Shown here in pieces: positions 50,976 through 62,641 of a stretch of DNA of 64,000 nucleotides. The DNA lies in the NCBI RefSeq assembly GCF_001641265.1, contig NW_020167523.1, positions 1,240,001 through 1,304,000 of the forward strand, given 5' to 3'. This stretch comes from Pseudogymnoascus destructans (Eukaryota; Ascomycota; Leotiomycetes; Thelebolales; Thelebolaceae). How positions within the stretch are numbered: the first letter of the stretch is position 1; every line of letters starts with the position of its first letter. A program made the translations under genes and the position numbers. The notes under the pieces were generated by a model that saw only the letters and a list, made by a program, of their open reading frames with translations, was not told the origin of the DNA and ran no database searches.

Positions 50976-52906
50976 GGTGAAGGTTGTCGTGTGTGTGATG
51001 AGTGATGAGAGCTGTGGCGGCTATTTGCAAGAGGGAGGTCAAGCTTCAGTTCAGAGAGTCGTCGCAGTATCTGGAGAGAAAGACAGGTATTAGCGGGGAG
51101 AAGTCAGGCAGATGGGGGCGATGGGTTATAGTCACGTACAGTATCAAGTGCAGATAGATGATGATGATGATGCTTGTGATGGGCCGAGGAGGAAGAGAAG
51201 GAGTAATTGGGGAGAGGGGTTTTGTGGGCAGGAGCTGGAAGGAGCAAACAATAATGGCCTCTTTGGGGAAAGGTACCTTCTTGCTCTGGTGTTTTGGTCG
51301 GTTTACAAAGTAGATCCCTGTTTTTTGGCGGTTGGGTAGGAGCAGTATTGAAGGGAGGTGGAGCTCTAGGAGCAGGGATGTTGTGATGTTTGTTGGGGTA
51401 ACGCGATACGTTAACCCGCACTTTCCGTAGCCAGGTAAGTCAGCCACCACTACTACAACTGTGGTCTAGTCGTTTAGTAGTGGTGCCGCCTGGAGGTTAG
51501 AGGAGGACTGTCTATAGTGTCTATAGTGTCTATAGTGTCTATAATAGGAGGGTTTACAGCAGCTATATAGTTCATATAAAGCGTCAAATCACTTAGGACT
51601 ACACTCAATAGGGTAGTTACCTAGAGATGGGACTAGAGAGGGAATTCCTATCAGCTTAAATCACCCGTATGATGAATCTTTAGCGATAGGGCTCGTCGTC
51701 TAACTGGACCCTATTAGAGTAATAGAGCAGATCAAAGCACTCTGTTGGATATAGTGGTTCTAGTGGCTGTAATGGCTGTAAGAGGCTTGGGGGCTGTGGG
51801 CTTGGGTTGGACCTAAAAGAGGCTGGGCATAGCAACGTCAAGTATATTGCCGCCGTATGCTTTAGATTGTAGCTGCATATGTACTCTGGTATGTACTGGA
51901 GCGGGGGCGAGGGTTGTGCTATGGCTACCTAGTAGGCTCTAGGTACTCTAGAATGAAGACTGAGATGCTATACAGAGAGCTAGTAGTGGTTCTTCTGTTT
52001 CTTCTCTAAGGAGCAATAGGGATACCAAGTCTACAGCCATCCCAGCGGCCAGCTCGGTCCCTCTACCCCACCCAAGCCATTTCTGCGGCGATCACTAGTA
52101 GTGGACATGCCTACACTACCTAGTGTATAGATACAGTATCTACACAGGTAGCCTGCATTACAAACTAAGACACTAAAATACGGCAAGCCACAGGTGCGCA
52201 CACCTCCCCGGCTCTCCGCATTCTTCGCTTCTCTCTCGGTAAGAGCAACCCCAGCTCAACAGGCGAGAGGCGGCCAGGCCAACTCTTGGCCGAGAAGTCA
52301 CGACACCTATACCCGTAAACTAGGAAAGAACGACACAGCCTTGCATATGCATATATAGCCATCGACTCCCTATAGAAAACAGTATATAGCTTCGGTTTAC
52401 AGAAAAATCTCAAGAATAACCATCCCCTGCACCAACACCCACAAAATGCGGCCTTACGCCGGGGATCAACAGCGGATCTACATCTACAATACACCCCATC
52501 CCTATCAGCAAATCCTCCGCCGAGCTTCCCCGTACCTAGGAGGTAGCCGAGGCCCACGTCGTCTTGCCAAGGTCCCTCGTGGTCAACCCCTCGCTAAACC
52601 CCGTATGCATCGCCCACCTACGAGTGAAAGAGACACAGAAAAAGACACAGGAAGCCGAGCCTGCACTTGGACCTCCTGTTATACCCGGCCCCTCTCTTCC
52701 TCTCTTCCCCAGATCCTAGGTCGTTGGCCTTGGTAGCACGTGACAAGATTAGCGTATGGGTGGGATAACTTTGTTCCCTCATGCTAGTCCTTGGTTACAC
52801 GTGACGAGGCTGTAAGCTTGTGCAGCCTCGTTCACATTATGCCCTCGTCGTGATCTTGATAAGAGAAAGATGCTAGGATATCTAACATCCACAGCATCAC
52901 ATACAC
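50976..52906. other. divergent intergenic region, about 1.9 kb
   Basis: Upstream of both the acyl-CoA synthetase (left) and the Rkm5-like gene (right). A GATGAT run lies at 51156-51173 and a tandem 9-mer at about 51511-51545. 51480-52160 is rich in CTATAG/CTAGTAG motifs, with no long frame. The two modest frames at 52165-52557 (-) and 52446-52736 (+) have no recognisable domain and are not called. Confidence 0.45.
51511..51545. repeat. tandem TCTATAGTG repeat
   Basis: Almost four exact copies of the 9-mer TCTATAGTG, breaking down as TCTATAATAGG. Confidence 0.9.
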
Positions 52907-54142
52907 ATGACGGTCGAATCCCTCCTTCGAGCCCTCGGGGACGAGATTGAAGATGCGGAAGAAGGCAAGCCCCTCTTTACTCTCCTTACTCTCCATCTTT
53001 TCATCCATACAAAGCACTTTTTTTTCCCCAATCATTCCCCCCCCTCCTCCTCACTTTCCTCCCCTCCCCTACCCCCACCTCACTAACACCCACCTCCCCC
53101 TCTAGAATCCTTCCTCCTCTTCTCCCAACCCATTCCCTCCCAGAACCTAGGTTTCGTCGACCAATCCGCCACCTCAATCGACCTCACCATTGCCGGCCGC
53201 GACCTCACTATCCACCAATCCCCTACCATCCTCTCTTCCACCCGCGGCGGCGGCACTACAGGTGCAGGTACTTTTCTCCTTCTTTTAATCCTTCCAGCGT
53301 AAAGCTAACCCCACACAGTTCTCTGGAAAATCACCCCCCTAGTCGCAACCTGGCTCTCCTCCCCCACCAACCCTTTTACCACGCACTCAATCTTCACCCC
53401 CTCCTCCACCCTCCTCGAACTCGGCTCTGGTATCTCCGGGGTAATCGCCCTGGCCCTATCCCCAAGTGTCAGCTCCTACACACTCACTGACCAATCCTAC
53501 GTCCTAAAGTTGCTGAGGCAGAATATCTCTTCCAACCTTCCCTCCCTCTCTAGGAAACCGAAATCTAGCAATAACAATAATTCGTCGAAATCAAAAGCAA
53601 AATCTAAAGCCAAGCGCGGGGCCGCTCAAACTACAGCGGCAGAGAGCGGTGAGGGTGGAGAAGGAGGGGAAGGGGACTCGAATATTCAGATCAAGACGCT
53701 AGACTGGGAGACAGATGAGGTAGCGGGCCTGCTTCCGGGCAGAGGGAGTTTTGACGCGGTGATTGCGTGTGATTGCATATACAACGATGCGTTAATCGAT
53801 CCGCTTGTGCAAGCTTGTGTTGATGCCTGTCGGTTGCGTGACAGAGAGAGAAACGCCCACCGCGATGGCGACGACACAACCATAACCACCAGCAACAGCG
53901 GCAGCAGCTCCGATGCCCACACCAACAGCGGCAGCGGAGGTGGTGAAGCAGCAGGATTGGGGAATGTAGAGGGAAAGACTGTTTGTATTATAGCTCAACA
54001 GCTACGCTCAGACCAGGTCTTTAACGGGTGGCTTGCTGCGTTTAAAGAGTCGTTCCGCGTGTGGAGGGTTCCGGATGAGGTTGCGGGGGTGGGGTTAAGG
54101 GGAGGAGAGGGGTTCATTGTTCATGTTGGTGTTTTGCGGTAG
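52907..54142 (+). CDS. class I protein lysine methyltransferase, Rkm5/METTL21-like
   Basis: Three exons: 52907-52964, 53106-53267, 53319-54142; 347 aa. Intron 1 is of the rare GC-AG class (GAAG|GCAAGC ... CTAG), intron 2 is GTACTT..CAG (51 nt). Landmarks: SFLLFSQ, STRGGGTTGAVLWKITPL across intron 2, SAM-binding LLELGSGISGVIAL, YTLTDQSYVLKLLRQNI, FDAVIACDCIYND. These match yeast Rkm5, which methylates a ribosomal protein, and other METTL21-type enzymes. Two low-complexity insertions (a Lys/Ser/Asn stretch after residue about 155 and a Ser/Gly/Asn stretch around 270) interrupt the fold and are typical of loops. The substrate is inferred from family only. Confidence 0.85.
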
Positions 54143-54546
54143 AGTGGAGTGTTTGAGGGTAGTTAGGGGAGGGAGGTATTTAGGGGGGGGAATGGCTCTC
54201 CCATCCCCTTTTGCACTAGAAACTACCACTACTCTCTAGGTTTTGCCTAAATGAGCCTGCGTCAGCTAAAGCTCGCTTCTTAGCAGGCTTGGGATCTTTT
54301 ACGCAATAACGGAATAGAGCAATCCAGAGGCAGAATGAGTATGCTATACCCACCACTCAGCAGCCTTAGATTGATGCTTGTTTGGGACTAGGGGAGAATT
54401 ACGGAGGTAGCGACAGCATGGTAAGGACATACGTGGGGCTTTAGCACGTTGGACGAGAAATGCGGGAACACAGACTTCGCAGGAACCATGGACGTGGTAC
54501 TCCAGGTTCTTGTAAAGATGGACTGCACGCAACAGCTAGTGTTTAC
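54143..54546. other. intergenic region between the methyltransferase and the MULE
   Basis: About 400 bp; nothing recognised beyond the probable 3' UTR. Confidence 0.4.
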
Positions 54547-56736
54547 AGCAACCGTGATTAAAATAAGGGCAAAAGTTCCATATACCCCGTATAACGCGTA
54601 AAAAGATCGATATACCCTGTATATTTTTTAAAAGATCTATATACCCTGCAACCCCCCAGTCTCCAGTCCCCCCCCCCAAGCCGTAGTCCTCCGTAACCCC
54701 CCCCGGCAAAAAAAAATCCACCTGTGTAAACGGCCGTAACGGCCAGTTAAGCTCGCCAACCTCATTGATGAGGCTGGCGACAGCGCCGGGCATTGTGCCC
54801 TGCCTTGCCGCAGGTTCCGCAGCGAGAGCGGACAACAAGGGGATCTTGCCGTCGAGATCGACGGCAATCCTCTCGCCGAATCCTCTCCTTCCTAGGCCTC
54901 CCGCGCGGGACCCGTGTGATCATCCGATCACACGGGTCCTGCGCATTAACCTCTAGCTCCGATATATCAATCGGAGTAAGAGGAACAACGTAGGCAGCTG
55001 CCCATTGGGCAGCTGACATTGTAACAGGGAGAAAGGGGGCTAATTGCCCCCCTCTAGCAAAGATCAGTGTCATAGAATGCCCGCAAGGGATGCCATTACA
55101 CTAATAACGGCGGCAGGAACATGTTCCTGCCGCCGTATCAACGAGGTGGATGGTGCCGTCTGGCTGCACCGCCCTCCCCGTTGTTAGGGAAGAGATCTGG
55201 ACCCGGTTGCTCTGGGCCAATTCTCTCCCCTCCTCAATCCTGGCATCCACGAACGGAGTCATCAACCGGCCCTCAGTAATGGCAGAGGTTGCTGCCAGTA
55301 ACCTCTGCCCCCGTTTCTCCATCACTTGATGCCAGATGGCATCAAGGAGGTCCACAATTGGGAGGAGCTCCCGGTCGATGCGGAGAACCTGATTTAGGCT
55401 CTCCGCAATGTTGCTAGTATCGTGGCCAAATCGACCGCCACGAAACCAAGCCTCTGCCCAAGTCTTAGGCTCAGCCTGATCGAGGTAAAGAGCCGCCTCC
55501 AAGCCGCCTTTTCGAGGGCGCTATCCCAGGCAGCCCTCGTCTTGGCCCGTACTGCAGCCCAGAAAAGGGGCTGCAGCGCCCTTCCAAACTTCTCCGTGAA
55601 GTTCTCTTTAAGGTGGTGGCAGCAATGTGCCACTACCACCCTCCCTCCCAAAGCCCTCTCTGCCTCTATGCCAAAGCCACTAACGAGCTGGCAAGGCACT
55701 ACACAAGACTAGGAGGTTGCAGTTCGCGAAGCCCCTTGTCTCTATCAGAGACAAGGGTGCTCTCCTCTATCACGAGCTTAGGGAGAGCCCAACGGAGGTG
55801 GTTTAAGAACCACCCCCAAGACTCCCCGTTCTCTGACTCCACCACCGCCCACGCAAGAGGGACAAGCTCGCCGTTAGCATCTGCCAACGGCGAGCAGTAA
55901 CGTAAGGATAAAATGGGCCTTTAAAAAGGTCCCGTCCACTGCTACCAGCTGGCGGCAAAGAGTAAACGTGCCCCTCGAAACCGAGCAAAGATGCGCTTAA
56001 AGCGCATGTGGATATCCCGAAGGAGATCCACATGTGCCCTAGGAGACTCCCTCTTAAGGAGCTCCTTGTAGACTGGCAACAGCTTGGAGCAAGAGGGCGC
56101 AGGAATGCCACAGGCGGCATTCCTGCGCCCTCTTGCAGTCAATCTCCTCCGCAAATCACGCAGAGGAGATCTTTAATCTCCTTTGGGGTGGTCTTCGTCG
56201 TCACATTCAGGTGACGATAGACCACCGGATCCAGCCAAGCATTCTTTAACGAAAGGCAAACTTCCGCACTTCTCGGCCGACGCAGGAGTGCTCTGGCTCG
56301 ATAATGGTAAGGGCCTATAACGAGGGCTCCTTATCATCATCGTAAAAGGTGGGTGTAGCTCGGCATCGCCAGCTACACCCATCCTCCTTCTCTGCACAGA
56401 TGAAGGAGGCCTTTGTAGCCTCCCTCTTCTCCGTCCGAAAGGAGAATTTGCCCTTGACAGCCCAGTCATCAAGGGCCCGAACAAGGGCGTCGAGGTCGAG
56501 AAACTCGGCCTTATCCGAGGGGACCGAGAGCCCTGCGAGCGAGGCCATATCGGCCAAAGGGAGAGGGAGGGAGGGAGAGACGCCTCGTCGAGTGCTTCCG
56601 AAGGTCGCCGTGGAGGGAGGAGGTGGACGCGCGACGCGTAAAGTGGAATCCTATTAATAGTTAGTACAGGGTATATTAATCTTTTTCACTTACCTGCACG
56701 GTATATGGATCTTTTGCCCTTAAAATAAAGGTTGCT
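54547..56736 (-). mobile_element. Mutator-like element (MULE), degenerate
   Basis: About 2.2 kb bounded by imperfect inverted ends of 75-80 bp. The left reads AGCAACCGTGATTAAAATAA then GGGCAAAAGTTCCATATACC; the right end in reverse complement reads AGCAACCTTTATTTTAAGGG then CAAAAGATCCATATACC. Both carry a second ATATACCCTGTA motif further in. TGTTTAC (54540-54546) and TGCTTAC (56737-56743) could be a mutated target duplication. One transposase gene fills the interior. Confidence 0.75.
54762..56557 (-). pseudogene. MULE transposase with SWIM and CCHC zinc motifs, broken
   Basis: From ATG 56557: MADMASLAGLSVPSDKAEFL and an N-terminal DNA-binding part (TEKREATKASFICAEKEDGC). A stop follows after residue 80 and the middle reads only in shifting frames. 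LAWAVVESENGESWGWFLNHL, LVSDRDKGL, VAHCCHHLKENF, WFRGGRFGHDTSNIAESLN and LLDAIWHQVMEKR are the usual MULE transposase blocks. A SWIM finger C-x-C ... C-x-H (CSCRRY-stop-CNGIPCGH) contains a TAG at 55103-55101. The C-terminus is Arg-rich and ends in a CCHC knuckle (RCGTCGKAGHNARRC). Several stops and indels show it is dead. Confidence 0.82.
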
Positions 56737-56965
56737 TGCTTACCTGTGGCGTGCATAATAACTAGGCAAATTACTTAGAGCAAGAGATACAAGAGATAAC
56801 TCTACTAGTTATAATTTACTAGTATCTTATATTCAGCCAAGTTGACTATACCTCTACCCTCCTAGCCAAACAAACGCCATCCTACGTTCCCATTTCTCTA
56901 CTTTCCCTCCGCCCATTACCCCCTAACAAGCCCCCCTTAAAACACCAAACCAGACAACAACCCCC

Positions 56966-59107
56966 TTACCAAGACTCCCACATCTGATCCCCCACCGCCA
57001 CAACCCTATTAAAAAGCTCATCCCTCATCCCCACCGCCGTCAACAAAAACTCCCCCTCCGCCCCCACAACCACCATCCCATCCGCAACCTCCCTCCCCGT
57101 CGCCCACCCCACAACCATCTTCCCTCCCCACCCCAACCCCCCAACCTTCTTCACCTCTTTAATCCCCCTAACATCAACACTCCACCCCTTATCCCCCCCC
57201 TCTTTCGTCCACCTCAGTACCGGTTTCGGGCCGTCCGTGTCAAGAACAGCACACCCTCTCGACCCCTTATACCTAGCCGGAAAACTCCTCGGCCCCGCAG
57301 GTGGAAGAGGGGAAGATGGGACAATGCCTAACCGCTTCTTAGCGTGCGGTGCACCGGCTGCGGCTTTAAGCCTGTCGGCACCAATCATAGTCTCCACGCC
57401 GCCGCGGACGGTTCTGCGGAGGAAGGCGACGAAGTGGCGGCCGCGCTTTTTGGGCTTCTCTTTCTCTTCTTTTTTGGCTTTTTCTTTTTCGGCCTCCAGT
57501 GATGGTGAGGGGTTGACGGCAGCGTCGATTTCGGATTGGGAGGCATCTAGGTTGTTAGCTTCAGCTACTCTCTCTCGATCTAAAGGGGTAATGGGGCCAA
57601 GAAACTCACCTAAATGCTCGAGATCCTCCCCAGCCGTATCATGCGGGACATCACGCAGCTCCTCATGCCCCTCCGGCGCCGGCGGCAAGGGCGCATTATG
57701 CTTCTCCCCCACCCTCAACAAGGTAATCATCAACTGCGCATTCGTCGGCACGCCCTTGAGCAACGAATTCCTCAACTTCAACATGCGCTGCCAATCCGGA
57801 TTCTTAGCATCCAACCACCCAATCGCCCTTTCTATGACCGGCCCCCCAAAAAACCCAAATCCAACCGCAAAAGAAGTCCCCTTCACAACCGCATGCGCGC
57901 TGGTAAACAACGACACCATCAATAGCGGGGACAGGATAGCAGCGAGTCTTAGCCGCGGCGCGAGCAATGGGAATGGCGCGGTGGGAGATAAAGCGTTAGC
58001 CAGTCGCTCGTAGGTATCCGTCGTATCGGAAATAGCGCGCATGACAGGGCGCGCTTTCGCCCACATCGCTGCTGACATGGGCTCTTTCGTTTTATCGCCC
58101 TTGCTGCCGGGTTTCCCTCCCGCGGCTTTCGTCTGCGCATCCGCGGCTTCGAGGGGGGCTTCCGTTGGGTCGGGGACTGCGGCGTCGAGTGTGCTTTCTT
58201 TCCCTTCAGCAGAAGAGGAGGACGAGGGAGGGGGTTGATTCCCTTTTCCTGCAGCGCTACTAATAGCAATAGCTGAGAAGGCCGTTACGAAGTTTGAGGC
58301 TTCCTGCTCGACTGCCTCCCCAGGGTGGCTTTCAGGCGCGCCGGTAAGGGAGTCATCACTCCCCAGTATCCCCGCAGCAGGACTCTTGACGCCCCCACTC
58401 GAGGAGTCAATCAACGCTATCGGCGCTGGTGGGAACGCAATCTCCCTTGTGCTCGGTACGAGGGTAAGGACCATCATGAAGGCGGCAATGGTAGGCACGA
58501 GCAGGTTATACACCCACGCCACGCCGTAGACAGCGAGGAAAGCCATCGTGCGGGGTTGCTCGCGCCAGGAGCGGAGACGCGCGATGTGCTTTACGGCCGT
58601 CATGATGCCGACTATTAGGGTCATGTAGAGGCGCTCTATGTTGGCGCGGAGCTTATCCGGAGAGAATTCCTCGATGGGGGAGATGTTTAGGTCCAGGGCG
58701 TCCATGGGGGATGTGGGGGTTGTTTTGACATGTTGGATTTGCTGGACGGGGGGTTAGTGGTGAGGTCGGAAAGGGGGACGGGGAGGAAGGGTTACCTTAT
58801 TAAAACGCCGCAGGAGCACCCAGAGGTCGTCGTTGGGGAGGCCAGCGATAAGGGGGCGCGGGATAGAGCCAGAGTCGTTGTGCCATCCCAGATCGCGCAC
58901 CGAGGATGCGCTGTGGGTTTGCGCATACCCCTTTTCCTCGGGCTCAGTGGCTGCGAGGGCATGGCTGTTTGTTGGCTGGTCCTCTGGTGCTGTAGCGATG
59001 GGGTTTATGGCCTGGACAGGTTGGACTTGTGGCCCGATGGGGTTATCGTAACTTCTCGCAAACGCCAATGGCGCTTGCTCACCAGCGATCGGTGTTCCGC
59101 TTTCCAT
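56966..59107 (-). CDS. DUF3292-type fungal membrane protein
   Basis: Exon 1 59107-58796 (104 codons, MESGTPIAGEQAPL) joins exon 2 at 58741 (GTAACC..CAG intron, 54 nt). The rest is open to 56966, 695 aa in total. Inside lies a 63-nt stretch (57609-57547) with a perfect GTGAGT donor, GCTAAC branch site and CTAG acceptor. It is stop-free and a multiple of three, so the protein may be 674 aa when it is removed. Visible features: LDLNISPIEEFSPDKLRANIERLY, two hydrophobic segments after it, a second hydrophobic region (LAAILSPLLMVSLFTSAHAV ... FAVGFGFFGG), a Lys/Glu-rich linker, and a C-terminal beta-rich module ending GDQMWESW. DUF3292 has no established function; membrane location is inferred. 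Confidence 0.8.
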
Positions 59108-59846
59108 TCTGGAAAGTATAAAGCTGTTCTATCTTATAATGTGCGTCCTTGCTCGAGACTTGCATATGTCTTGAGGTAATGCCAATAGGCAAGGCGTGTG
59201 TTGGAATGCTTTAATTCTCAAAGTCTGGCCCAGGCACAGGGGATGGAGGGGTTGTGATGTAATCGCTCCCAGCACACTCTGGTCCTGATAGATCCACCTA
59301 CAACTCCACGTTTGGATCTGGGCACGAGCCTGGGCACGATCGGAGCGAATATGGGATTTTAGGATCGTATGGCGATTGAATTTCGAGGGCAGTATATTTT
59401 ATTTTATAGACGCAGCTTAAGAGTTGTGCCTAAAACAGCCCCATCGCCCATAGTATTCCTAAAATATAGTCCTCTGCTTTCCTCACTAGCAATATTAATT
59501 CGACCTACCTTCCAGCCGCCTTTCAAGACGTTTCGCCTGGCTACTACATCTACCCGCCTTTTAATTTGGTAGGCAAGGGGTAGTTATATGAGAATTATAG
59601 TTCTGATAGCCGAAAAGTTTATTTTATTCAGAGTTGTAAGGCCTTTGGGAGGCACTAGTATTCACAAAGCCCATAAAACATTATATCCGTCAGCCGTTGG
59701 AAGCCATGCCTATGCCTATGTCCATACCCATCCGGCAATTTGCCCATTTTGACCATCATAACCTCATAATACCCTCCCATAGCCCAGCCAATCCCAATCC
59801 TAATCCCATGCCCATATCCCAATCTCAACATTCCTATCCCTTATCC
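59108..59846. other. intergenic region
   Basis: About 740 bp, A/T-rich at 59390-59660. It includes the 3' UTR of the small gene to the right (minus strand) and the promoter of the DUF3292 gene. ATGCCTATGCCTATG at 59705 is a short repeat. No gene recognised. Confidence 0.4.
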
Positions 59847-60194
59847 TTACTGCCCACCCTCATTCTTCTCCGAAAACCCCGCCTTCTCACCACCCCCAAC
59901 CCCACTCATCTGCAACGCCCTCTTCCAATCCTGCTTATCCCAGCTCTGCGTGCGTCCATACTTCGGCTTCCACCCCTCCTTCCCCTCTTCTTTCCTTCCG
60001 GGCCCCTCACCAGCAGTGCGATGAGCCAGCCCCTGGGCCTGCTCCGATGTGTAGACCGCGGAGTGCGGGTCTGTGGATGTGTCGTCGAGGGGGGAGCGGA
60101 GGATGGGTGCTTTTGCGTCAGGTTCGAGGGGTGTGACGGAGAGGGGGGCGTGGGGTGTTTTGGTGGTGGAGGAGTGAGTTTGATGGGTTGACAT
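59847..60194 (-). CDS. small conserved-looking hypothetical protein (115 aa)
   Basis: Single frame, ATG at 60194, TAA at 59849-59847. Hydrophilic, Thr/Pro-rich N-terminus (MSTHQTHSSTTKTPHAP), a central HSAVYTSEQAQGLAHRTAGEG and a C-terminal KYGRTQSWDKQDWKRALQMSG. The GRTQSW-x-x-D pattern looks like that of small fungal proteins of unknown function, but I cannot name a family. No signal peptide or membrane segment. Confidence 0.55.
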   Translation of the reverse strand: MSTHQTHSSTTKTPHAPLSVTPLEPDAKAPILRSPLDDTSTDPHSAVYTSEQAQGLAHRTAGEGPGRKEEGKEGWKPKYGRTQSWDKQDWKRALQMSGVGGGEKAGFSEKNEGGQ

Positions 60195-61059
60195 GGTGGA
60201 TTTTCGGGTTTGGATGGTAGTGGTTTGGTTTGTGATTCGTGATGGTTGTGTTGACGCGGTGTTAAAAGGTTGGCAGAAGTGTGTTTTCTGGAGGAATGTT
60301 AGCTCGGACGCGTCGATTTCGTGAGTTGGGTCGGAGATGAGAACCTACAGAGTAGCGGGGTTGCTGGTGGTAGTATAGGTAAATTAAACAATTGATTCAC
60401 TTTGAGATGGAGAACTGGAGGAGAAGAGGTTGTCATGCAAAGATCGGTATTTAGGGAAATTGACGACTACAAACCGTTGAATTGCTTCCTGTCGAAGCCA
60501 CCACTATCCTGGCTTCGAAACATTGGAAATACGAAATACGACCAGTGACGTTGTCAGTTACGTGAGACTTACTTAATCGGGACTAGCGCGCCATTACAAC
60601 TGCGCTAACCATCTAGTGCGGGGAACTCTCTTCGATAAGCGTCGGAAGCCGATAAGAGCTTTCCCATAATGTTTTAGCGCAACCAGCAAACGGGAACGTC
60701 TTTTTCTCAGAAACAAGGCAACAAGGGCTATCTATCTCAAGTCGCTCATTTATATCATCATCAAGTCATCGCTTTTCATCGGAATTTCTCTTTGAATTCG
60801 ACCCCCTATTCTTTCTACAAGAGTTACTCTCAAGTAAACTAATGTCCGCCTACACCTGCGATTATTGGAGAGACCACCGCCGCCATGGTATTGACGCGCG
60901 CGCAAACGGAAATAAAAAATCAAACAAAAACTCCTTGGCTATGCAGCTTGGTGTGGTAATAAACTCTGACGGTAAGGGTTCTGGCCTAGGTGCCATATTT
61001 CATATACAGTAAGTCGGATCGGTTGCCGCTCGAGATATGCAGCATTCACTTGCTCTCAA
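60195..61059. other. intergenic region
   Basis: About 865 bp. It contains TGACGTTGTCAGTTACGTGA near 60546-60565 and probable regulatory/UTR sequence. A D-arm-like stretch near 60585-60615 was examined and is not a tRNA. Confidence 0.4.
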
Positions 61060-62641
61060 TCATGGCGTTCTTGGCTTCTTCCAGTAATATTGCTGCGTCT
61101 GGTTAGTTGCTGGTCGAAAAAGAGAGGGCAAACAATGAACATACCTTGTGTGATTTACGGCAGTTTCTCAACGACGGCTTCCTCAGCCCGTCAACAACAG
61201 CAGCCCTACGGCTCTCATCCACATCCTCATCTGGGATGTAATAGTATTCGCTCTCTAGTTGCTTTCCTGCAGCATCCTTTCCTTCACGGTGGATCTCGCC
61301 GACGCAGGTGGTTGCTGTGAGGGCGCGGTGAAGCTCTTCCTTGGTCAGGCCTTTGTTCTCTGGGTGCGAATCACTGATGCCCCTCAAATCGGAAGGTAGG
61401 TTGTTGAGGATGACGGACAGCGGCGTCGAAGACAGGCGGGAGAAGGCGAGCTGGTTGATTACATGGTTCACGAATGGCTTTGGCTCAGCATTGTTGGTGG
61501 ATTCCGACTCTGAGCGTTTTTCTGGGGATGGAGAAGATGCAGCGGACGATTCTTGCGATGCACGGCCAGATTCAAGTTGTGGCGTCTCACCCGCAGTGAA
61601 AGCAGCCATTCTGGAAGAAATATCCGCACCGAAGGGACCGAAAGAGTGCACAATTGGGTCGTTCTCCTCATCCGGGTCCTCCTCGCCTGCGCCGCTCAAC
61701 TCGCTCGATTGACTGGCGCTCAAGTCTGCAAATGGCTCCAATTCCTGCGGCGATTGCAGCTTGACCTCTGGCTCTGCATCGGAGCTCGCGTCTTCATAGA
61801 CCTCAACTGTGGCATTGGTGGAGTGGCTTTGGGAGAAAATGTTTGGCAGATTGCCACTGGTGGAATTGCCTGCTGGAGTCGGCGATACGGGCGATACAAG
61901 GCGTTGTCCCATTCTCAAGGGGCTCGATGGCATAGCCACGCCCAGGCCGACCAGAGCACCCTGTCTCCTCGGAGAGTCCAGTTCATCCCAAGCGGAAGTA
62001 GTTTCCGAAGCAGCTTGGCGGCGCCGAGGCCACGCGACGAAAACGCGTGCGTCTTGTACATCCAGCATTATCTCTGCGGATTCCGTTTCCGACGTGAAGC
62101 TGTCGCCCTTCGCCAAATCCCAGCTGCGTCCATGGCAGTGCACCTTCATTCCATTCCAGCCATTGCATATTATCTCAACCTTGCTTGTTCCGAGAGACGA
62201 AGTCGCGGCAATAAAACGCGCTCTGACGTGGATTCGCGAGATGAGCTTGTTGGCTGAGAGCTGGTATTGCGATGAATTGCGCGATCTTCCCATGAGGAAC
62301 TCGTCACCATTTTCGGGGAGGACGACGGTTGGGACAGCAGAAAGTGGTGCTCGCTCCGAGTGCATGGATTGGCGTCGTTGGATCGATGGCTTGTTTTGGA
62401 CCCTGGGCGGAGATGAGGACAAGATACCGGTGGTGGAGGTTGGGACCGGAGTAGGATACTTCGAGTATGCATTTCGCTGAGAAGGAGAGTAGAGTGCTTG
62501 ACGTTTCGCTGGTCGTGGGAAGCCAGGCGACGAGGATAGCGGCTCGAAAGCTGGCAGCAGGGAAGGAGCAGGCCTTTTCACACCGGCCACTGGAGGCAGT
62601 GTTGGAAGCATGTTAACCTTCAATGGGCTCTCTTCCATCAT
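61060..62641 (-). CDS. FHA-domain transcription/cell-cycle factor, Tos4/Plm2-like
   Basis: Exon 1 62641-61145 and exon 2 61092-61060, with a 52-nt GTATGT..CAG intron; 509 aa ending KSHK|QYYWKKPRTP. The start is taken at 62641 (MMEESPLKVNMLPTLPPV); the frame is open further up to an ATG at 62800, but that part lacks conserved character. An FHA phosphopeptide-binding domain spans about residues 110-215 (EFLMGRSRNSSQYQLSANKL, ISRIHVRARF, VEIICNGWNGMKV, DARVFVAW). The Ser/Glu-rich middle is probably disordered; the C-terminal region (FSRLSSTPLSVILNNLP, GLTKEELHRAL, HREGKDAAGK) resembles a winged-helix fold. Tos4 and Plm2 act in the yeast G1/S and checkpoint programme. Nuclear location is inferred. 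Confidence 0.8.

Noticed and set aside
52165..52736. Two opposite frames (130 and 96 aa) as genes
   Set aside because: They overlap each other, have no recognisable domain, and the composition does not resemble neighbouring coding regions.
60585..60630. D-arm-like GATGGTTAGCGCAGT on the minus strand, suggestive of a tRNA
   Set aside because: No matching acceptor stem or T-arm GTTCGA within tRNA distance.
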